Assembly: GCF_011761345.1 (NCBI RefSeq)
Contig: NZ_JAASRY010000002.1
Coordinates: 434,001-498,000 of the forward strand
Reading direction: 5' to 3'
Length of the DNA: 64,000 nucleotides
Origin: Thalassobacillus devorans
GTDB lineage: Bacteria > Bacillota > Bacilli > Bacillales > Halobacillaceae
Below, piece after piece: positions 61,093-64,000 of the stretch; the first letter of the stretch is position 1; the number at the start of each line of letters is the position of its first letter. Below the pieces are notes generated by a model. It was not told where the DNA came from. It ran no database searches and saw nothing but the letters and a program-made list of their open reading frames with translations. Made by a program: the position numbers and the translations under genes.

Positions 61093-61422
61093 ATGTCATT
61101 GTCGTTTTCACTACAAACAATCCTGATGCCGAATGGAGAACCGTTAATATTTGACCATGGCTTGTTGATTGTTCATGAAGAAAATAATAAGAATTGGTTT
61201 GTTATGTTGAACCATGCTGCTGTAACGGAAGAAATAAAGCAGTTATTTGCTGATAATGAGGAATTTGAAATTACGATGGTAACATGGAAGTCTGCTGTAT
61301 TTATTGGAAAAGTTAAGATTAAGAATTTGTATGAGGAAGACGTCTACATGGACGGCCGCGCTGCCCTCCAGGAACCAGTCCAGCGTGTTATTGAGCTGGA
61401 TGGAGAGAAAATCGCTTTTTAA
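61093..61422 (+). CDS. hypothetical protein of about 109 residues
   Basis: The small cytoplasmic protein (SLSFSLQTILMPNGEPLIFDHG, NWFVMLNHAAVTEEIKQLF, FEITMVTWKSAVFIGKVKIKN, ending ELDGEKIAF) has alternating beta-type segments and no membrane segment. I do not recognise a family. AAGGAG at 61076-61081 could serve several in-frame starts (ATG 61084, GTG 61087, ATG 61093); ATG 61093 gives the most usual spacing but is not certain. It is followed after 6 bases by a perfect palindrome of the repeat family. Confidence 0.65.
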   Translation: MSLSFSLQTILMPNGEPLIFDHGLLIVHEENNKNWFVMLNHAAVTEEIKQLFADNEEFEITMVTWKSAVFIGKVKIKNLYEEDVYMDGRAALQEPVQRVIELDGEKIAF

Positions 61423-61428
61423 TACGGG

Positions 61429-61467
61429 ACACCCCGGGTCCTCCAGAATCTGGAGGACCCGGGGTGT
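61429..61467 (+). terminator. palindrome family copy 12 (perfect)
   Basis: ACACCCCGGGTCCTCCAG (61429-61446) and CTGGAGGACCCGGGGTGT (61450-61467) are exact inverted copies with a 3-base loop AAT. It ends the small gene before it and separates it from the LacI regulator. Confidence 0.88.
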
Positions 61468-61541
61468 GTTATTGGGATGGACATTCGGGTGTATTTGCAA
61501 TAATATGTACTTAGATTCCATTGGTATGGAGGAAAAGTTTT

Positions 61542-62531
61542 ATGACAACGATCAATGATATTGCAAAAATGGCAAATGTATCACGCACAACGGTCAGTCG
61601 TGTGTTAAATAATAATGGGTACGTGAGTGAATCGGCACGAAAACGGGTCATGCAAGTTGTAGAAGAAACCGGCTATATTCCCAGTGTCTCCGCTAAATCA
61701 TTACGTACCAAACGTTCTGGTGTTATCGGAGTCATCCTTCCTAAAATCAGTACGGAAACAGCCAGCAGGGTGGTGGGAGGCATCAATGAAGTAGTCTCCA
61801 AAGAAGGCTTCCAGATTCTTTTGACAGATACCGAATTGCATCACGAGAAAGAAATTGAATATATCCGGCTTCTTCAAAGCCGCCATGTCGATGGCATCAT
61901 TTTATTAGCAACCAACGTCAACGATCCTCTGCTGCATGCGATTGAGGAGGCGAAACTGCCATTCATTTCCCTTGGTCAGGAGCTGCCGGGAGTCACTTCC
62001 ATCGTTTATGATGATTACCACGCAGCTGTAGATATGACGACTATGATTCTTCAAAAAGGCCATAAAAAAATAGCCTACATTGGTGTCGGTGAAGAAGATC
62101 CTGCTGTTGGTGTGCTTCGAAAAAAAGGATTTATGGATACGATGAAAAAAGCCGGGATAACAGTCGAAGAAAACTGGTGCAGTTACGGTGATTTCAGTAT
62201 AGAATCCGGTTACGAAAGTATGAAACAAATTATTAATAGCAACCGTGAAAATTCTCCAACTGCCGTATTTGTGGTTACCGATCGTATGGCAATCGGTGCC
62301 ATGGAATATTTGAAAGAACAAGGTTTTCGCATTCCCGAAGATATGGCCATTACTGGTATTGGAGCAGCAGTCATGTCGAAGTATATTACCCCTTCTTTAA
62401 CGACCATCGATTATTTCAACAAAGATGCCGGGAGTAAAGCCGCAGAATTGCTGCTTGAACAGTTACAGGGTAAAAATACCAGGAAAAAAATCACGCAAAA
62501 TTATAGACTGATTAAGAGAGATAGTGTATAG
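61542..62531 (+). CDS. LacI-family regulator, probable sucrose PTS repressor (ScrR-like)
   Basis: The 329-residue repressor has the LacI helix-turn-helix (TTINDIAKMANVSRTTVSRVL) with hinge (YIPSVSAKSLRTKRSGVIGVI) and a sugar-binding sensor domain (GGINEVVSKEGFQILLTDTE, RHVDGIILLATN, KKIAYIGVGEEDPAVGVLRKKGF, PTAVFVVTDRMAIGAMEYL). Start at ATG 61542, 10 bases behind TATGGAGG; the frame extends upstream to 61521 without a ribosome site. It lies directly before a sucrose-type PTS gene whose promoter holds three AATCGATT palindromes, the likely operators. Confidence 0.88.
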   Translation: MTTINDIAKMANVSRTTVSRVLNNNGYVSESARKRVMQVVEETGYIPSVSAKSLRTKRSGVIGVILPKISTETASRVVGGINEVVSKEGFQILLTDTELHHEKEIEYIRLLQSRHVDGIILLATNVNDPLLHAIEEAKLPFISLGQELPGVTSIVYDDYHAAVDMTTMILQKGHKKIAYIGVGEEDPAVGVLRKKGFMDTMKKAGITVEENWCSYGDFSIESGYESMKQIINSNRENSPTAVFVVTDRMAIGAMEYLKEQGFRIPEDMAITGIGAAVMSKYITPSLTTIDYFNKDAGSKAAELLLEQLQGKNTRKKITQNYRLIKRDSV

Positions 62532-62552
62532 TACAAATCAACAAGTGATATG

Positions 62553-62568
62553 GAATCGATTACACACG
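62553..62568 (+). promoter_or_regulatory. AATCGATT operator 1
   Basis: TGGAATCGATTACACA shares the core AATCGATT with the sites at 62629 and 62671. It lies 22 bases behind the repressor gene. Confidence 0.7.
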
Positions 62569-62591
62569 CTGCTCTCTTTTTTTAAATAAAG

Positions 62592-62606
62592 TGTAAACCG
62601 CTTACA
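62592..62606 (+). promoter_or_regulatory. cre-like palindrome TGTAA-N5-TTACA
   Basis: TGTAAACCGCTTACA has the outer arms of a cre but one extra base in the centre, so CcpA binding is doubtful. A LacI-family protein could still use it. Confidence 0.4.
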
Positions 62607-62628
62607 TGGTTTTATTTTTTCACTTATA

Positions 62629-62642
62629 TGGAATCGATTCCC
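62629..62642 (+). promoter_or_regulatory. AATCGATT operator 2
   Basis: GGAATCGATTCC (62630-62641) is a perfect 12-bp palindrome with the central CG typical of LacI-family sites. Confidence 0.75.
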
Positions 62643-62670
62643 TAAGGGGTGCTATTATTTTTTTAATGGG

Positions 62671-62688
62671 TGTGTAATCGATTACACA
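62671..62688 (+). promoter_or_regulatory. AATCGATT operator 3 (perfect 18-bp palindrome)
   Basis: TGTGTAATCGATTACACA is a perfect palindrome 28 bases upstream of the PTS gene start. It is the best of the three operators. Confidence 0.8.
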
Positions 62689-62716
62689 AATGGATTACCA
62701 AAGGAGGATTTATACG

Positions 62717-64000
62717 ATGGCTAGTAATGCTCAAATTGCCAAAGAGGTGCTTGAGGCAGTCGGAGGCGAAGAAAACATTCAGTCTATTGCTCACTGTGCT
62801 ACCCGGCTGCGGGTAATGGTCCATGACAAGGAAAAAGTGGATGTCGATGCTGTGGAACAAATTGAAAAAGTAAAAGGTGCATTCTATAACTCTGGTCAAT
62901 ATCAAATTATCTTTGGAACTGGTACGGTCAATCGAATTTATGAAGAAATAACGAAATACAATGTGGATGGCACATCCAAATCAGAAATGAAGGAAGAAAC
63001 AGCTAAGCAGGGGAATACTTTCCAGCGGGCGATTCGAACATTTGGTGATGTATTTGTCCCTATCATCCCTGTATTGGTAGCGACCGGTCTTTTCATGGGG
63101 TTACGTGGACTTGTCATGCAGGAAGCAATTCTTTCGTTGTTCGGCTTAACGCCTGAGAGCGTTCCGGAGAACTTCATACTATTTACAGAAGTTTTGACAG
63201 ATACGGCCTTTATCTTCTTGCCAGCGCTTGTCGCCTGGTCGACGTTCCGAGTATTCGGGGGAACACCGGTCATTGGTCTTGTACTTGGTCTGATGCTCGT
63301 ATCACCGGCTTTACCGAATGCCTGGGAAGTCGCAGCAGGAGACGCATCACCAATTCCATTTCTAGGTTTTATTCCGGTGGTCGGCTATCAAGGATCCGTC
63401 TTACCTGCTTTCATCGCAGGTATCTTGGGTGCGAAACTTGAAAAAGCGCTGCGTAAACGAATTCCAGAAGCACTTGATTTGATTCTCACTCCATTTTTAG
63501 TATTACTCGTTATGATCGCAGCGGCATTGCTTGCAATTGGTCCGGTTTTCCACTCGGTGGAAAATTGGATTTTCGCAGGAACGATGTTCTTATTGGAACT
63601 GCCGTTGGGACTGAGTGGCCTGCTGATTGGCTTCTTCAACCAAATTATTGTTATCACTGGTGTTCATCACATCTTCAACTTTATGGAAATTCAGTTGCTG
63701 GAACGACTCGGTTTCAACCCGTTTAACCCGATCATTACAGGAGCGATTGCAGCACAGGGTGGTGCCGCGCTTGCTGTCGGTGTTAAAACGAAATCCAAGA
63801 AGCTGAAAGCATTGTCTTACCCTTCAGCACTGTCTGCATTCTTAGGTATCACCGAACCGGCTATCTTTGGTATCAACCTCCGCTATATGAAGCCATTTGT
63901 TATGGGGTTGATCGGAGGTGGTGTATCTGGGTTCCTGGCTGCAATTATGGGATTGAAAGCAACTGGTATGGCGATTACGGTAATTCCAGGAACGTTGTTG
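62717..64000 (+). CDS. PTS sucrose-type EIIBC component, 3' end outside the window
   Basis: The gene starts at ATG 62717 behind AAGGAGG and is open to the window end (428 codons seen). The N-terminal IIB domain (1-85) has the phospho-cysteine motif SIAHCATRLRVMV, and the IIC domain follows from about residue 105 (FGDVFVPIIPVLVATGLFMGL, GGTPVIGLVLGLMLVSPAL, VYQG-like VGYQGSVLPAFIAGILGAKLE, GVHHIFNFMEIQLL, ITEPAIFGINLRYMKPF). This order and these motifs fit ScrA/SacP-type sucrose permeases; trehalose or beta-glucoside subtypes are less likely. Expression should be controlled by the repressor gene before it through the AATCGATT sites. Confidence 0.88.
   Translation, partial: MASNAQIAKEVLEAVGGEENIQSIAHCATRLRVMVHDKEKVDVDAVEQIEKVKGAFYNSGQYQIIFGTGTVNRIYEEITKYNVDGTSKSEMKEETAKQGNTFQRAIRTFGDVFVPIIPVLVATGLFMGLRGLVMQEAILSLFGLTPESVPENFILFTEVLTDTAFIFLPALVAWSTFRVFGGTPVIGLVLGLMLVSPALPNAWEVAAGDASPIPFLGFIPVVGYQGSVLPAFIAGILGAKLEKALRKRIPEALDLILTPFLVLLVMIAAALLAIGPVFHSVENWIFAGTMFLLELPLGLSGLLIGFFNQIIVITGVHHIFNFMEIQLLERLGFNPFNPIITGAIAAQGGAALAVGVKTKSKKLKALSYPSALSAFLGITEPAIFGINLRYMKPFVMGLIGGGVSGFLAAIMGLKATGMAITVIPGTLL

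Noticed and set aside
4993-61467. The palindrome family read as insertion-sequence ends, attC sites or CRISPR repeats
   Set aside because: The copies are single, widely spaced, flanked by different sequences, and have no transposase, integrase or cas genes nearby. No target duplications are visible. Placement behind genes fits terminators.
62592-62606. TGTAAACCGCTTACA as a true CcpA cre site
   Set aside because: It has one base too many between the arms for the cre pattern. It is kept only as a low-confidence palindrome.

Overview
The window reads as chromosome of a low-to-mid GC, Gram-positive, spore-forming Bacillaceae, most like the moderately halophilic genera (Halobacillus, Virgibacillus, Thalassobacillus). 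Support: strong GGAGG ribosome sites, frequent GTG and TTG starts, CcpA cre sites, TnrA/GlnR boxes, a sigma-B-like promoter, a Spo0E-like gene, LutABC, NasBCDEF, an LCP cell-wall ligase, an M6 protease, and acidic secreted proteins. The genus is inference. I see no rRNA, tRNA, CRISPR array, prophage or transposase.

Layout. 1-2.4 kb: 3' end of a biotin-independent malonate decarboxylase operon (mdcC end, fused mdcD/E, mdcG). 2.5-5.0 kb: an N-formylglutamate-amidohydrolase-like enzyme coupled to two tandem RimK-like ATP-grasp ligases, the best candidate here for an undescribed amide-forming pathway. 5.1-9.8 kb: a nitrilase-family amidase, then a minus-strand ascorbate-type PTS (IIC, IIB, and a PRD regulator carrying the only IIA domain). 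10.3-16.0 kb: a 1561-residue secreted nuclease/5'-nucleotidase convergent with a nucleoside hydrolase. 16.2-20.7 kb: two very small genes, a short-chain fatty acid transporter, a dicarboxylate/amino acid symporter and a ferritin-like protein. 21-30 kb: a sugar operon (binding protein, two permeases, LacI regulator, ThuA, two Gfo/Idh/MocA dehydrogenases, TIM-barrel isomerase, YesL). 30-33.3 kb: a frameshifted acyl-CoA synthetase, a structured repeat and a quinone oxidoreductase. 33.6-37.3 kb: lutR-lutABC. 37.4-44.5 kb: an AraC-type regulator with an altered receiver domain, then hutU-hutI-hutG and a YjiH-type membrane protein. 44.7-54.4 kb: assimilatory nitrate/nitrite genes nasB, nasC, a NarK-type transporter, nasD, nasE, nasF, followed by a decayed sirohydrochlorin chelatase. 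54.7-61.4 kb: envelope and small hypothetical genes, LCP ligase, M6 protease and a Spo0E-like gene. 61.5-64 kb: a LacI regulator and the start of a sucrose-type PTS IIBC gene with three AATCGATT operators.

How the genes work together: most of the window is carbon and nitrogen scavenging (malonate, lactate, histidine, nitrate, nucleic acids, sugars, fatty acids), and many units carry CcpA-type sites. Nitrate is imported, reduced by NasBC to nitrite and by NasDE to ammonium; NasF supplies the siroheme precursor. Extracellular nucleic acid is cut by the large nuclease and dephosphorylated by its own 5'-nucleotidase domain, and the adjacent nucleoside hydrolase can split imported nucleosides.

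A second layer is a family of about twelve near-identical GC-rich palindromes of about 40 bases (ACCCC...CTCCA..TGGAG...GGGGT). Nearly all sit directly behind genes. They vary by paired changes that keep the hairpin, and the copies not located behind a gene are the imperfect or truncated ones.
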